Assembly: GCF_007954425.1 (NCBI RefSeq)
Contig: NZ_CP042345.1
Location: 2,416,001 to 2,480,000 of the forward strand
Source of the DNA: Novosphingobium ginsenosidimutans
GTDB taxonomy: Bacteria > Pseudomonadota > Alphaproteobacteria > Sphingomonadales > Sphingomonadaceae
Reading direction: 5' to 3'
Length of the DNA: 64,000 bases
The position numbers were made by a program, and so were the translations under genes. The notes under the pieces are model-generated. The model ran no database searches and was not told the origin of the DNA. It saw only the letters and a list, made by a program, of their open reading frames with translations. This document shows, in pieces, positions 48,830-60,056 of the stretch. The number at the start of each line of letters is the position of its first letter. Position 1 is the stretch's first letter.

Positions 48830-51537
48830 GCAGGGCTCTCGTTAGGAATGGTGCGCCCAGAAACACCGGTGCCGACGCGTTGTAAAGCCTCGTCCAAAGT
48901 CACCCGTGTAATCGGAGTGCCGCCCGGAAAGGCCGAGAGCAGGCGCGAAGGAAAGGCCGAGGAGAGCACAACAAAATGGCCGCGGTCTTCCTTGCTGCGG
49001 ATCAGCCGGCCAAAGGCCTGGGCCAGGCGCGCGCGGATGATCTGGTCGTCATAGGCCGATCCGCCCCCCGCCAGCCGCCGCGCGCGGTGCAGGATCGAAG
49101 GCTTGGGCCAGGGCACCTGTTCCATCACCACCAGTCGCAGCGAATGGCCGGGCACATCGACCCCGTCACGCAGGGCATCGGTGCCCAGCAGCGAGGAGCG
49201 CGGATCGTCACGGAAGATATCGACCAGCGTGCCAGTATCGATTGGATCGACGTGCTGGGCATAAAGCGGCAGGCCGGTGCGGGCGAGCCGGTCGGCAATC
49301 CGGCCATGGACCGCGCGCAACCGTCGGATCGCGGTGAACAGGCCAAGGACACCGCCGCCTGAGGCCTCGATCAGACGGCCATAGGCTCCGGCCAGCGCAG
49401 CGACATCGCCCTTGGCTACGTCGGTCACGATCAGCACTTCGGCCTGACCAGCGTAGTCAAACGGGCTGTCAAAGCTGGACAGGCGTGGAGCAATTTCGAG
49501 CGAAGCCGCGCCGCTGCGAGCAATTGCGGTGTCCCAATCCGGCCCGTCGCGCAGGGTGGCGGAAGTGATCATGACCCCGTGCGCACCTTCGAGCACGGTG
49601 CGGGCGAACGGCTTCATTGGATCGAGCCAGCGGCGGTGGATGCCGACGTCAAATTCGCGCGCCTCGCTGCGTTCCACCGCCAGCCAGTCGACGAATTCGG
49701 GATCGGCCGGACCGCCGAGCCGGTCGAGCAGGGCCTCCCAGGCCGCAAGCAGGTCGATCCGCCAAGACAGGGAATGACGCGCCCCTTCGATCCGGGCGCG
49801 GCCCGCGCCGTCGAGCCAGTCGGGCGGCTCCGCCAGGATCGCCTCCAGCCGCACACCGAGCCGGACCAGCGGCACCCGCAGTTCGGCCAGAGCTTCCTGT
49901 GCCGCCTGGGCACGCTCGACGAAAGCGCCATCGAGTTGCGCCGCCTCGGTCTCGAGGCCATAGCCAGCGTCCTGTCCGCCGCTTTCGTCGCGGGCATAGA
50001 CGGTAGCGCGCACTGCGGCGAGCAGCTCTTCAAGCGGTCCTGACGGCGCATTCTCCCCCAGACGCTGGAGCCAGCCATCGCCGGGAAGGGCTTCGGCGGC
50101 ATAGCGGGCGGCGGCAATGGCCTTGCCCCCGGCCTCATCATAGCTGGCAACATCGGCAAGGCGAGCGGACAGACCGCGCCGCCGCCCCTTGGAGCCGCGT
50201 TCCGGGCCGATCACCCATCGGCGCAATTCGATTGTCTCGGCACCGGTCAGCGCGGCGGCGAAGGTAGAATCCGCCGCTTCGAACACGTGATGGCCTTCGT
50301 CAAAGACCAGCCGGGTCGGGCGTTGGGCGTGGTCGCGGCCGCGCGCGGCGTTGACCATGACCAGCGCGTGGTTGGCGATCACGAGGTCAGCTTGCGCTGA
50401 GGCGCGGGCGGCGCGTTCGATGAAGCATTTCCGGTAATGCGGACAGCCGGCATAGACGCATTCACCGCGCTGGTCGGTCAGCGCCTTGATCCCGCGCTGA
50501 CGGAACAGGGTGCCAAGCCAGCCGGGTAGGTCCCCGCCGATCATGTCGCCGTCCTGGCTATAGGCTGCCCAGCGCGCTACGAGTTGCGCCAGGATCGCCG
50601 CGCGACCGGCAAAACCGCCCTGCAAGGCGTCTTCGAGATTCAGCAAGCACAGGTAGTTTTCGCGGCCCTTGCGCACGACAACGGGCTGAGTGCCATTGCC
50701 GTGCTGCGCGGGCCAGGCGCGCCGGCTTTCGCGGCGGAGCTGGCGTTGCAGCGCCTTGGTATAGGTCGAAACCCAGACCGTCCCCCCCGATTGCTCGGCC
50801 CATAGCGAGGCAGGGGCGAGATAGCCCAGGGTTTTGCCAATCCCGGTCCCGGCCTGGGCCAGGACCAAGTGCGGCAGTCCCTCGCGGCGGCGCGGGGCGA
50901 ACACCTCGCCGGCCTCGCGGGCATAAGCGGCCTGGGCAGGACGGGCTTCAGCCCCGCTACCGGTGAGCTGGCCCAGCCGCTGGGTGATAGCTTCTTGCGG
51001 GAGCGAGACCTGCGCTGGCTGGGGGCGTTCTGGCGCCTCCTCCCACTCTGGCAGGCGTGCGAAGAGCCAGCGTTCGGCCTTGGCCGGGGCATCCAGCCGC
51101 GCTGCCAGCAAGGGCGCCCAGGGCCAGCGCAGCCGGGTCAGGTTCTGGAGCGCGCTCCACGCGCCTTCGCGTTCTGGCCAGGCCGGGTCGGCACAAGTGG
51201 AAAGCAAGGCTTCGGCCGCGACCTGGAGCAGGGCGGGGACAGCGTCGTCGCTGGTCGGCTCGGGCAGGTCCAATGCATGGGCCAAGCCCTTGGGGGTCGG
51301 CACCACGAATCGCGCCGGGTGGACAAAGGCAAACAGCTCCAGCAGGTCGAGGCCGGACAGGTCGGGATAGCCCAGCCGCGTCGCCACGAGCGGGGCATTG
51401 AGCAACAGCAGCGGCGTGTCGGCCGCGGCGATGATCGCCTCGCCCTTGCCGGTCGCACGGGTGTTGCCATAGCCGTCGCGCAGCCAGCAGCCGGAATGGC
51501 TGGCGTGAATCGCGGGCAAAGGCAGAGCGGCCGTCAC
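48826..51537 (-). CDS. DinG/XPD-type ATP-dependent DNA helicase
   Basis: A superfamily 2 helicase of 903 residues from GTG 51537. After an N-terminal extension of about 180 residues there is Walker A QAGTGIGKTLGY, then four cysteines (YLCLL, and ECVYAGCPHYRKC) that should hold an Fe-S cluster as in XPD and DinG. The DEAH-type box is VFDEGHH. The C-terminal helicase half includes LLGTDALRDGVDVPG and QAFGRLIRSKEDRG. DinG-like enzymes unwind R-loops and damaged forks. A LexA box just upstream makes it an SOS gene. Confidence 0.9.
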   Translation of the reverse strand: MTAALPLPAIHASHSGCWLRDGYGNTRATGKGEAIIAAADTPLLLLNAPLVATRLGYPDLSGLDLLELFAFVHPARFVVPTPKGLAHALDLPEPTSDDAVPALLQVAAEALLSTCADPAWPEREGAWSALQNLTRLRWPWAPLLAARLDAPAKAERWLFARLPEWEEAPERPQPAQVSLPQEAITQRLGQLTGSGAEARPAQAAYAREAGEVFAPRRREGLPHLVLAQAGTGIGKTLGYLAPASLWAEQSGGTVWVSTYTKALQRQLRRESRRAWPAQHGNGTQPVVVRKGRENYLCLLNLEDALQGGFAGRAAILAQLVARWAAYSQDGDMIGGDLPGWLGTLFRQRGIKALTDQRGECVYAGCPHYRKCFIERAARASAQADLVIANHALVMVNAARGRDHAQRPTRLVFDEGHHVFEAADSTFAAALTGAETIELRRWVIGPERGSKGRRRGLSARLADVASYDEAGGKAIAAARYAAEALPGDGWLQRLGENAPSGPLEELLAAVRATVYARDESGGQDAGYGLETEAAQLDGAFVERAQAAQEALAELRVPLVRLGVRLEAILAEPPDWLDGAGRARIEGARHSLSWRIDLLAAWEALLDRLGGPADPEFVDWLAVERSEAREFDVGIHRRWLDPMKPFARTVLEGAHGVMITSATLRDGPDWDTAIARSGAASLEIAPRLSSFDSPFDYAGQAEVLIVTDVAKGDVAALAGAYGRLIEASGGGVLGLFTAIRRLRAVHGRIADRLARTGLPLYAQHVDPIDTGTLVDIFRDDPRSSLLGTDALRDGVDVPGHSLRLVVMEQVPWPKPSILHRARRLAGGGSAYDDQIIRARLAQAFGRLIRSKEDRGHFVVLSSAFPSRLLSAFPGGTPITRVTLDEALQRVGTGVSGRTIPNESPA

Positions 51538-51549
51538 CCGATCTTGCTA

Positions 51550-51564
51550 GAACGAAAATGGAAC
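51550..51564 (-). promoter_or_regulatory. Third LexA box, upstream of the DinG-type helicase
   Basis: Read on the plus strand, GAAC-GAAAATG-GAAC fits the alphaproteobacterial SOS box exactly. It ends 12 bases before the helicase start codon, a position where LexA would block transcription of helicase and phosphatase together. Confidence 0.85.
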
Positions 51565-51586
51565 GTGGAAAAGCCAGAGCAGCGCC

Positions 51587-51736
51587 TCAGCGGCTGAAAA
51601 GTCGCTCCCACCAGGGCTGGTCGCTCTCCATTGGCCGCAGCGGGCCGAAGATCATGCGACGCCGCACCGGATCAAGGTTGCGGGGAGTGTGGAGTGGCAG
51701 ATGCTGAAAGCGCGAACGGCTAGGCAAGTTGAGCAT
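51587..51736 (-). CDS. Small basic 49-residue protein
   Basis: An ORF from ATG 51736 to TGA 51587, encoding LNLPSRSRFQHLPLHTPRNL and ending DQPWWERLFSR. It is rich in Arg, Pro and aromatic residues, with no membrane segment. It lies 49 bases before the helicase gene on the same strand and just upstream of the LexA box. I believe similar short proteins occur in related bacteria, but cannot confirm this. No function can be given. Confidence 0.5.
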   Translation of the reverse strand: MLNLPSRSRFQHLPLHTPRNLDPVRRRMIFGPLRPMESDQPWWERLFSR

Positions 51737-51786
51737 AGCAAAAGCCCCATTTGTTGCCGCGGGATAACGCGGCAGCGCCGCCGTAG

Positions 51787-53395
<1,609 letters not shown>

Positions 53396-53398
53396 TGG

Positions 53399-55084
53399 TC
53401 AGTTCGCGCGCCAGACCGTTTCGCCTTCCTTCACCGTTTCGAGCACCTTGATCGCCCGGATCTGGTCAACTGGGGTGGTAAGCGGGTTGCGATCCAGCAC
53501 CACAAAGTCCGCAAGCAGACCCGCCTTGATCCGCCCGCGCCGGTCTTCTTCGAAGACCTGCCAGGCCGGTCCTGTGGTCAGCGCCTGAAGTGCCTGAAAG
53601 GCATTTTCGCGCTGGCCATCGCCACTGACCACGCCGCTGCGCGAGGTTCGGGCCATCGCACTCCACATCTGCGCGCGGGTATCAAGCGGTGTGACCGGAT
53701 AGTCCGAGTGGTTTGACGGGATCAGCCCGGCGGCGCGGCTGGCGGTGAAGGGGCTGATGAAATCGACCACCTCATCCGGAAAATTTCGCCGGTGGGTATC
53801 CGCGAAGTAGAAGGTATGGTTGGAAAAATAGGTGGGGCCGACCCCGATCCGGACATAGGCCGGGATCTGGTCGGGCCGCATGAATTGCGAATGGATCACG
53901 ACTGGACGGCGATTGTCGGCAGCCTTGATCCCCAGCGCATCGAAGCCGCGGATCGCCATGTCGATCGCCGCATCGCCATTGGCGTGGACGAAGATCTGCC
54001 AGCCGCGTTCATGGACCTTGCGGGCCAGGGCCTGGAAGGCAGCATCGCTGGTCACCGGCTGGCCATGCCATGGATGCTGGCCATCGGGTGATCCCAGTGC
54101 ATAGTCACGGGTAAAAAAGGCAGTGCGCGCCTGTGGCGAGCCGTCCAGCGTGAACTTTATGCCTTGCAACTTGACCCGCCCAAACCGCGCGCCTGGGGTC
54201 ATGGCCGGGTTCTCCAGCACGGCATCGATCCCGGTCATGGCGAAGGGCAGCAGCGCCAGATCGATCTTCAGCATTGCTTGGGCCGCTGGAGACGTAAGGA
54301 AGGCCAGATCGACTGGGTTGGTTGCCCCGTCCTGCGCCCAAGTGAAGCCTTCGCGGGCATAGCGCATCTGGACCCCGTCAAGTGCGGCAAGTCGGGCCTC
54401 GTTGCTCGGCTGCGGGAGCACGGCCGACATCGGCAGCATGGCCTTTTCGAACAGCAGGCCGGTCAGCCTGCCCTTTTCATCGCTGGGCATGACTCCGCCA
54501 GCGGGCGGCTTCATGCCATCGCGCAGCTTTGCCGCCTTTAGCGCGGCGCTGTTAGCGACGAGACCGTGGAGCGAGATATGCAGCAGCACGACCTTGCGAT
54601 CGGGCATAATGCCATCCAGTTCGGCGCGCGTAACATGGCGGCGTTCGGCCAATTGCGCATCGTCATAGCGCCAGACCACGACCCAGCCACCCTTCGGCAC
54701 TTTGGCGCCATAAGCCTTGACCGCGGCGAGAAGCTTGCTGACGGACGCAGTATCGCCAATCGCCGGATCTGCCAGATCGAGACCGCCTGCTGTCTGGAGC
54801 CCGATCGCGAAGTGCGAATGCGCATCGACAAAGCCTGGCAACAGCGTCGCGCCGTTGAGATCGCGCGTCCTGGCATCCTTGCCGGCCGCTTCTCGCGCGC
54901 CAAGTTCGGGGCCGACGAAGACGATCTTGCCATCGCGTTCGACCACGGCCTCGGCCGTTGCGGGTGTTTCGCCGTCCATTGTGATGATCGTGCCGCCGCG
55001 CCACAGCGTGGCACTTGCATCCTTCGCCGTTGCCGGCGCGGTCAGCACCAGACAGGCTGCCGCCAGCCATCCCGCAATTCGCAT
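53399..55084 (-). CDS. Secreted YtcJ-type amidohydrolase
   Basis: A metal-dependent amidohydrolase of 561 residues from ATG 55084 with a signal peptide (AGWLAAACLVLTAPATA). The fold shows GFVDAHSHFAIG (first His pair), WQIFVHANGDAAIDMAI, VVIHSQFMRPDQ and SNHSDYPVTPLD (late Asp). Substrates in this family are varied amides or cyclic imides. Export suggests scavenging outside the cytoplasm. It is convergent with the phosphoribosyltransferase gene (three bases apart). Confidence 0.85.
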   Translation of the reverse strand: MRIAGWLAAACLVLTAPATAKDASATLWRGGTIITMDGETPATAEAVVERDGKIVFVGPELGAREAAGKDARTRDLNGATLLPGFVDAHSHFAIGLQTAGGLDLADPAIGDTASVSKLLAAVKAYGAKVPKGGWVVVWRYDDAQLAERRHVTRAELDGIMPDRKVVLLHISLHGLVANSAALKAAKLRDGMKPPAGGVMPSDEKGRLTGLLFEKAMLPMSAVLPQPSNEARLAALDGVQMRYAREGFTWAQDGATNPVDLAFLTSPAAQAMLKIDLALLPFAMTGIDAVLENPAMTPGARFGRVKLQGIKFTLDGSPQARTAFFTRDYALGSPDGQHPWHGQPVTSDAAFQALARKVHERGWQIFVHANGDAAIDMAIRGFDALGIKAADNRRPVVIHSQFMRPDQIPAYVRIGVGPTYFSNHTFYFADTHRRNFPDEVVDFISPFTASRAAGLIPSNHSDYPVTPLDTRAQMWSAMARTSRSGVVSGDGQRENAFQALQALTTGPAWQVFEEDRRGRIKAGLLADFVVLDRNPLTTPVDQIRAIKVLETVKEGETVWRAN

Positions 55085-55193
55085 TGTTGCCCCTCCCGTC
55101 CTCTTGGGGCCGGACTTTCGGGCCGCAGATCGCCCGATGCAAGCGGCAATCGCGCCTTGCAACGCGCGCTCTTTGGCGCGAAAGGGCCGCATC

Positions 55194-56786
55194 ATGACCG
55201 ACGAAGCACTCCTTTCCGCCGCACAGGTATCCAAGGCTTGGCCCTTTGAAGAAGCGCGCAAGCTGCTGAAGCGGTATCCGGATGGGAAACCCGATGGCAC
55301 GCCCGTGTTGTTTGAGACGGGCTATGGTCCATCGGGCCTGCCGCATATCGGCACTTTTCAGGAGGTGCTCCGCACCACGCTGGTCCGCCGTGCCTATGAA
55401 ACGCTGACGGGCGGCGCGCCGACGCGGCTGGTTGCCTTCAGCGATGACATGGACGGCTTGCGCAAGGTGCCGGACAATATCGAGAACAAGGGCCTGCTGG
55501 CTGCCTACCTTGGCCACCCGCTGACCCGCATTCCCGATCCCTTTGGCAAGTATGAAAGCTTCGCCCACCACAACAACGCTATGCTGCGGGAATTCCTCGA
55601 TCAGTTCGGCTTCGAGTATGAGTTCGTCTCGGCCAGCGATCGCTACAATTCGGGCCAGTTCGACGATGCCCTGCGCGGCGTTCTGCGGGGCTGGCAGGCG
55701 ATCATGGACATCATGCTGCCGACCCTGCGCGAGGAGCGCCGCCAGACCTATTCACCGGTCCTGCCAGTAAGCCCCAAGACTGGACAAGTGCTGCAGGTGC
55801 CGGTCGAGGTCGTCGATGCCGAAGCGGGCCTGGTCCGCTTCGAAGATCACGGCGAGATAGTCGAAAGCTGCATCTTGGGCGGCAATTCCAAGCTGCAGTG
55901 GAAGGTCGACTGGGCGATGCGCTGGGTCGCGCTGGGCGTCGATTACGAGATGTGCGGCAAGGACCTGACCGATTCCGTGCGCGAAAGCGGCAAGATCGCC
56001 CGCGCGCTGGGCGGCCGCGCGCCGGAGGGCATGATCTACGAACTGTTCCTTGATGAGAACGGCGAAAAGATCTCCAAGTCCAAGGGCAATGGCCTGACGA
56101 TCGAGCAGTGGTTGACCTATGGCAGCGAAGAGAGCCTCGGTTTTTACCTGTTCCGCGATCCCAAGAGCGCCAAGAGCCTCCACGTCGGCATTATCCCCCG
56201 CGCGGTCGACGAATACTGGCAATTCCGCGAAAAGCTGGCCGAGCAGCCGGTCGAGCAGCAACTCGGCAACCCGGTCTGGCACCTGCTGCGCGCCAATGGC
56301 GATGCGGGCGGGGCGGGTGACAAGCTGCCGGTGACCTATGGCCTGCTGCTGAACCTGGTTGGCGTGCTGGGCGCTGGAGCGACGCGGGAACAGGTCTGGT
56401 CCTATCTTGGCAACTATGTCGAGAATGCCGATCCGGCGGCGCACCCGCAGCTCGATAAGCTGGTCACCAATGCGCTGGCCTATAACCGCGATTTCATCGC
56501 CCCGACGCTGCAGCGCCGCAAACCTGAGGGCAATGAAGCCCAGGCGCTGGCCGCGCTCGACGAGGAACTGGCTGCCACCAGCGATGATGCCACGGCGGAA
56601 GAGCTACAGAACCTGGTCTACGAAATCGGCAAGGACCCGCATTACGGGTTCGAGCAGCTGCGCGACTGGTTCAAGTGCCTTTACGAAACCCTGCTTGGCT
56701 CAAGCCAGGGGCCGCGCATGGGCAGCTTCATCGCGCTCTACGGCATCGCCAACACCCGCAAACTGATTGCCGAGGCGCTTAGCTAG
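55194..56786 (+). CDS. lysK: Class I lysyl-tRNA synthetase
   Basis: A synthetase of 530 residues that charges tRNA-Lys. It is class I, unlike the class II LysS of most bacteria: GPSGLPHIGTF contains the HIGH-type motif (residues 51-54) and KISKSKGNG is the KMSKS-type loop. Class I LysRS is usual in alphaproteobacteria and archaea. The start is ATG 55194; the frame is open far upstream, across the amidohydrolase gene, but that part is antisense. Confidence 0.96.
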   Translation: MTDEALLSAAQVSKAWPFEEARKLLKRYPDGKPDGTPVLFETGYGPSGLPHIGTFQEVLRTTLVRRAYETLTGGAPTRLVAFSDDMDGLRKVPDNIENKGLLAAYLGHPLTRIPDPFGKYESFAHHNNAMLREFLDQFGFEYEFVSASDRYNSGQFDDALRGVLRGWQAIMDIMLPTLREERRQTYSPVLPVSPKTGQVLQVPVEVVDAEAGLVRFEDHGEIVESCILGGNSKLQWKVDWAMRWVALGVDYEMCGKDLTDSVRESGKIARALGGRAPEGMIYELFLDENGEKISKSKGNGLTIEQWLTYGSEESLGFYLFRDPKSAKSLHVGIIPRAVDEYWQFREKLAEQPVEQQLGNPVWHLLRANGDAGGAGDKLPVTYGLLLNLVGVLGAGATREQVWSYLGNYVENADPAAHPQLDKLVTNALAYNRDFIAPTLQRRKPEGNEAQALAALDEELAATSDDATAEELQNLVYEIGKDPHYGFEQLRDWFKCLYETLLGSSQGPRMGSFIALYGIANTRKLIAEALS

Positions 56787-56866
56787 GTCGGCGGAATCAG
56801 GGTCGGGTTTCGACCAGTCTGGCGCAGCCTGATGGGAGCCAATCGCATCGACCCTGGTTGCCGAAT

Positions 56867-58687
56867 TCAGCCCCGTGAACTTTCGTCGATCCAACGCCGG
56901 ATCTTTGCTTCAAGCACAGGCAAGGGCAGCACTCCGCTACCCAGAACCTGTTCGTGGAAGGCCTTGAGGTCGAAACGTGGGCCAAGCGCCGTCTCGGCCT
57001 CGCGCCGCAGCCGCTGAATCGTCAAGGCCCCGATCTTGTAGCTCAGCGCCTGGCCGGGATTGGCAATGTAGCGATCGACCTCAGCCTCGGCATCGCTGCG
57101 GCCCATGCCGGAATTGGCGAGCATGTAGGCAACGGCTTGGCTGCGGCTCCAGCCCTTGGCGTGAAGGCCGGTGTCCACGACCAGCCGCATTGCCCGGAGC
57201 ATCTCGTCATCGAGCGTGCCCCAGTGCTGCAATTGATCCTTGTAGAGGCCCATCTCGTAACCCAGCGTTTCGGCATAGAGTGCCCAGCCTTCAACATAGG
57301 CGGCGTTATCACCAAAGCGCTGGAAATCCGGCAAGGACTGGTCCTGCTGGGCAAGGCTGGTCTGGAAGTGGTGCCCGGGAATACCTTCATGCAGGTAGAG
57401 TGTGGTGACGCCAGAACGGAACCGGCTTTCGAGGTCATAGGTGTTGAAATAGAACGTTCCGGGCCGCCGCCCGTCTGCAGAGCCGAGCGAATAGGAACCA
57501 CCGGCCTCGAACTTGCCGCGCGAGGCGGGATAGGCGGCGATGGTCATCTGGCCGCGCGGCTGCCGGGTGAAGAAGCGCGGCAGCTGCGCATCGACCGCGC
57601 GGGCTACGGCCGCGTAACCTTCAGCCAGCTCCTCGGCGGTCTTGGGGTGAAAGCGCGGATCGGTGCGGATGTGGTTGAAAAAGGCGGACAGGGTGCCCTT
57701 GAACCCGAGGGCTGCCTTTACCTGCTCCATCTCGGCCTGGATCCGGATCACTTCGCTCAAGCCCAGGGCGTGCACGGTGCCTGGTTCAAGCGGCAGCGTG
57801 GTGTGGCGCAAGATCAGCCGCCGATAAAGCCCGGCGCCGCCCTTCATCGCGGCCAGGCCCGGTTCTGCGCGGGCTGCCGGAAGGTATTCCTCGGCCAGGA
57901 ACTGGCGCAGGCGGCGGTAGGCGGGCAGCACGTCACCGCGCACGGTTTCCAGCCAGTCCGCGCGGATCAGCGCTTGCCGGGCGGAAGGGATTGTCTCGGG
58001 CATTTCCACCAACGGGGCAGCAAAGACCGAGTCTTCCGCTGGCTGCGCAAGAATCTCGTCAAGCTGGGCGATCATGTTGGCCGTGGTCAGACGGGTCTCC
58101 ACCACGTCGCTGTCCACGCCTTGACGAAAACGCACGACGGCGCGGTCAAGCACGACAGGAAAGGCGCGCAGCAACGCCAGGTTGCGGCGGTACTCCCGCT
58201 CATCGCGGTAAGGCAGGCTGCCGCCCGGTCCGATCAGCGCCGGGAAATCCTCATGCAAGCCGCCAAAGTGGTTGAACGGTCGCACCGCAGTGAGCGCGAG
58301 GATATCCGGTGAGAGCCAGCCCAGCGCCTCACGCGTTTCCAGCTGAAAGGCATCATAGGAGAGTTGCCGCTCAGGACTCAATCCGGCGCGGTTGATCCGA
58401 CCGATCAGCGCGAGTTCGCGGCGCAGCTCGGCGCGCCTGGCGGCGTCAAGTTCATCGCTGAACAGCCGCTGGAGTTGCGCCGGATTGCTATTGTCGCCGC
58501 GCGCGACGGCACCAAGCGGATCAAGCGCTTCCTGCGCGCGGGCGAAGGAGTTGAGCAAGGCCAGCAGCCGTGCGTCCTCATCCTGCCGTGCCCCCGCGAT
58601 TGGGACAGACGGGATCGGCTGGGCAGCGGCTGGGGCCAGCAGCCCGGCCGTCACCAGCGCCAGCAAGAGCGCGCGTGTCAGCCCCAT
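56867..58687 (-). CDS. DUF885 family peptidase-like secreted protein
   Basis: A protein of 606 residues from ATG 58687 with a signal peptide (LLLALVTAGLLAPAAA). The zinc-site motif LYLHEGIPGHHFQ (HE...HH) and the downstream YVEGWALYAETLGYEMG are the marks of DUF885 proteins, which have a metallopeptidase-like fold. Substrate is unknown. The start codon lies inside the last codons of the dioxygenase gene, so both are in one operon. Confidence 0.9.
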   Translation of the reverse strand: MGLTRALLLALVTAGLLAPAAAQPIPSVPIAGARQDEDARLLALLNSFARAQEALDPLGAVARGDNSNPAQLQRLFSDELDAARRAELRRELALIGRINRAGLSPERQLSYDAFQLETREALGWLSPDILALTAVRPFNHFGGLHEDFPALIGPGGSLPYRDEREYRRNLALLRAFPVVLDRAVVRFRQGVDSDVVETRLTTANMIAQLDEILAQPAEDSVFAAPLVEMPETIPSARQALIRADWLETVRGDVLPAYRRLRQFLAEEYLPAARAEPGLAAMKGGAGLYRRLILRHTTLPLEPGTVHALGLSEVIRIQAEMEQVKAALGFKGTLSAFFNHIRTDPRFHPKTAEELAEGYAAVARAVDAQLPRFFTRQPRGQMTIAAYPASRGKFEAGGSYSLGSADGRRPGTFYFNTYDLESRFRSGVTTLYLHEGIPGHHFQTSLAQQDQSLPDFQRFGDNAAYVEGWALYAETLGYEMGLYKDQLQHWGTLDDEMLRAMRLVVDTGLHAKGWSRSQAVAYMLANSGMGRSDAEAEVDRYIANPGQALSYKIGALTIQRLRREAETALGPRFDLKAFHEQVLGSGVLPLPVLEAKIRRWIDESSRG

Positions 58688-59352
58688 TTGCGGGTACGAT
58701 ACCACTTGGTGATGATGTATTTGGTGCCCTTGATCACCGGAGTACCGGCGTGGAGTGTGTCCTGGTTGAGCGATCCGTCCGGAGTGCTGTTGTTCCAGAC
58801 GATGAGCGCCCCGCGCTGGGGCGGGATCGAGACGCCGATCCTGGGAAAATCGGTCGTCCCGCCTTCCTCGACATCATTGAGATAGATCATCGCCGTGATT
58901 GCGCGCTGACCACCGCGCTTGGCTTCGATCTTCCAATAGGGGGCCTTGGTCCAGAACCAATCCTGGTGGGCCTTGAATTCCTGCCCCGGGGCGTAGCGTT
59001 GCCCCTGCATGGTTTCGCCAAACTCGTGTGGCAGGCCCAGCAGGTCGTCGATCCGTCGTTCGATCATCTTCACGAAGGGATCGTCGCGTTCGACATCGCC
59101 GGAATAGGACGTACGCCAGGTGTTATTAGCATAGCCATGGTCGAGCACGGCAGAAGGCTTGGCGGTGCGATCGACCATCGAAATAAGCTGTTCGCACTCG
59201 GAAGGGCTGACAAACTCTGACAGGGCCCAGATTTCGGCCCGTTCAACCGGCACTTTATGCACCGCAGGGTCGGCCTCCAGCCGGCGGCGGACATGTGCGC
59301 CCGTGCGCATCAGCGCCACCTTGTCGGGGTTGGGGCAGGGGGGATATTCCAT
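58678..59352 (-). CDS. 2-oxoglutarate/Fe(II) dioxygenase, prolyl-4-hydroxylase-like
   Basis: A protein of 224 residues from ATG 59352. The iron ligands are in AHQDWF (His and Asp) and LHAGTPV (His), and the 2-oxoglutarate Lys in KGTKYIITKWYR. FVSPSECEQLISMV is the typical start of the P4Hc domain. It may hydroxylate prolines, perhaps in EF-Tu or a secreted target, but the substrate is not known. It is divergent from cytochrome b561 and overlaps the DUF885 gene by ten bases. Confidence 0.87.
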   Translation of the reverse strand: MEYPPCPNPDKVALMRTGAHVRRRLEADPAVHKVPVERAEIWALSEFVSPSECEQLISMVDRTAKPSAVLDHGYANNTWRTSYSGDVERDDPFVKMIERRIDDLLGLPHEFGETMQGQRYAPGQEFKAHQDWFWTKAPYWKIEAKRGGQRAITAMIYLNDVEEGGTTDFPRIGVSIPPQRGALIVWNNSTPDGSLNQDTLHAGTPVIKGTKYIITKWYRTRKWG

Positions 59353-59437
59353 GCTGTCCTGCCTATCGTCGCGCCGCGCGCCAGGGCAAGCAAAAGCTGC
59401 TTGCAGCCGCGCCTGGCTTGCGCCAACCTGCTGTTCC

Positions 59438-59992
59438 ATGAGCACAAGTGACAGCGCAGCACGCTATTCGCGCGGAGCGATCATCCTCCACTGGCTGATT
59501 GCCCTCTTGATCGTTGGCAATTTCATCGGTGCCTGGACATCCGAAGACCTGCCGCGTGACCAGAAGATGATCATCATGGGCTATCACAAGGCCAATGGTG
59601 TGCTGATCCTGCTGCTGACGCTGGTGCGGATCGGCTGGCGCTTCGTATATCGCCCGCCTGCACTGCTCGCCACGCTCAAGACCTGGGAAGCGACGCTGGC
59701 ACGGGCCACCCATGCGCTGTTCTACCTGCTGATGCTGGCCGTCCCGCTCGCGGGGCTGGGACTCCACTCGGCCTTCGGCAAGGGCAAGCCGGTCAGCATG
59801 TTCGGCCTGTTCGATTTTCCCGCGCTCCCGGTCGGATCGGACAAACCGACTATCGGCCTGTACCATGAACTGCATGAGGTGACCGCTACGGCCATGCTCT
59901 TGCTGATCGGCTTGCATGTCGCTGCCGCGCTCAAGCATCAGTTCCTCGACCGCGATGGCACCATGGCGCGGATGCTGCCGTTCCTGCGCTAA
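59438..59992 (+). CDS. Cytochrome b561 family protein
   Basis: A four-helix membrane haem protein of 184 residues. Axial His candidates are in IILHWLIALLIVGN, MGYHKANGV, YHELHEVTATAM and GLHVAAALKHQF. Bacterial b561 proteins move electrons between quinol and periplasmic acceptors such as superoxide. The gene is divergent from the dioxygenase and ends at GC-rich hairpins. Confidence 0.88.
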   Translation: MSTSDSAARYSRGAIILHWLIALLIVGNFIGAWTSEDLPRDQKMIIMGYHKANGVLILLLTLVRIGWRFVYRPPALLATLKTWEATLARATHALFYLLMLAVPLAGLGLHSAFGKGKPVSMFGLFDFPALPVGSDKPTIGLYHELHEVTATAMLLLIGLHVAAALKHQFLDRDGTMARMLPFLR

Positions 59993-60032
59993 TGTGGGAA
60001 GACCCCCACCCGTTTACGGGCAGGGGCCTCCT

Positions 60033-60056
60033 ACGGCTCGTCCACTCGTGAGCCGT
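60033..60056. terminator. Hairpin between cytochrome b561 and the RcnB-like gene
   Basis: ACGGCTC and GAGCCGT pair across a ten-base loop, touching the stop codon of the minus-strand gene (60056-60058). A second stem, CCCCACCCG/CGGGCAGGGG (about 60004-60026), lies just before it. They probably end transcription from the cytochrome gene. Confidence 0.45.

Noticed and set aside
54717..55193. A 159-codon upstream extension of the lysK frame
   Set aside because: It lies antisense to the amidohydrolase signal peptide and body; conserved LysRS sequence starts only after ATG 55194.
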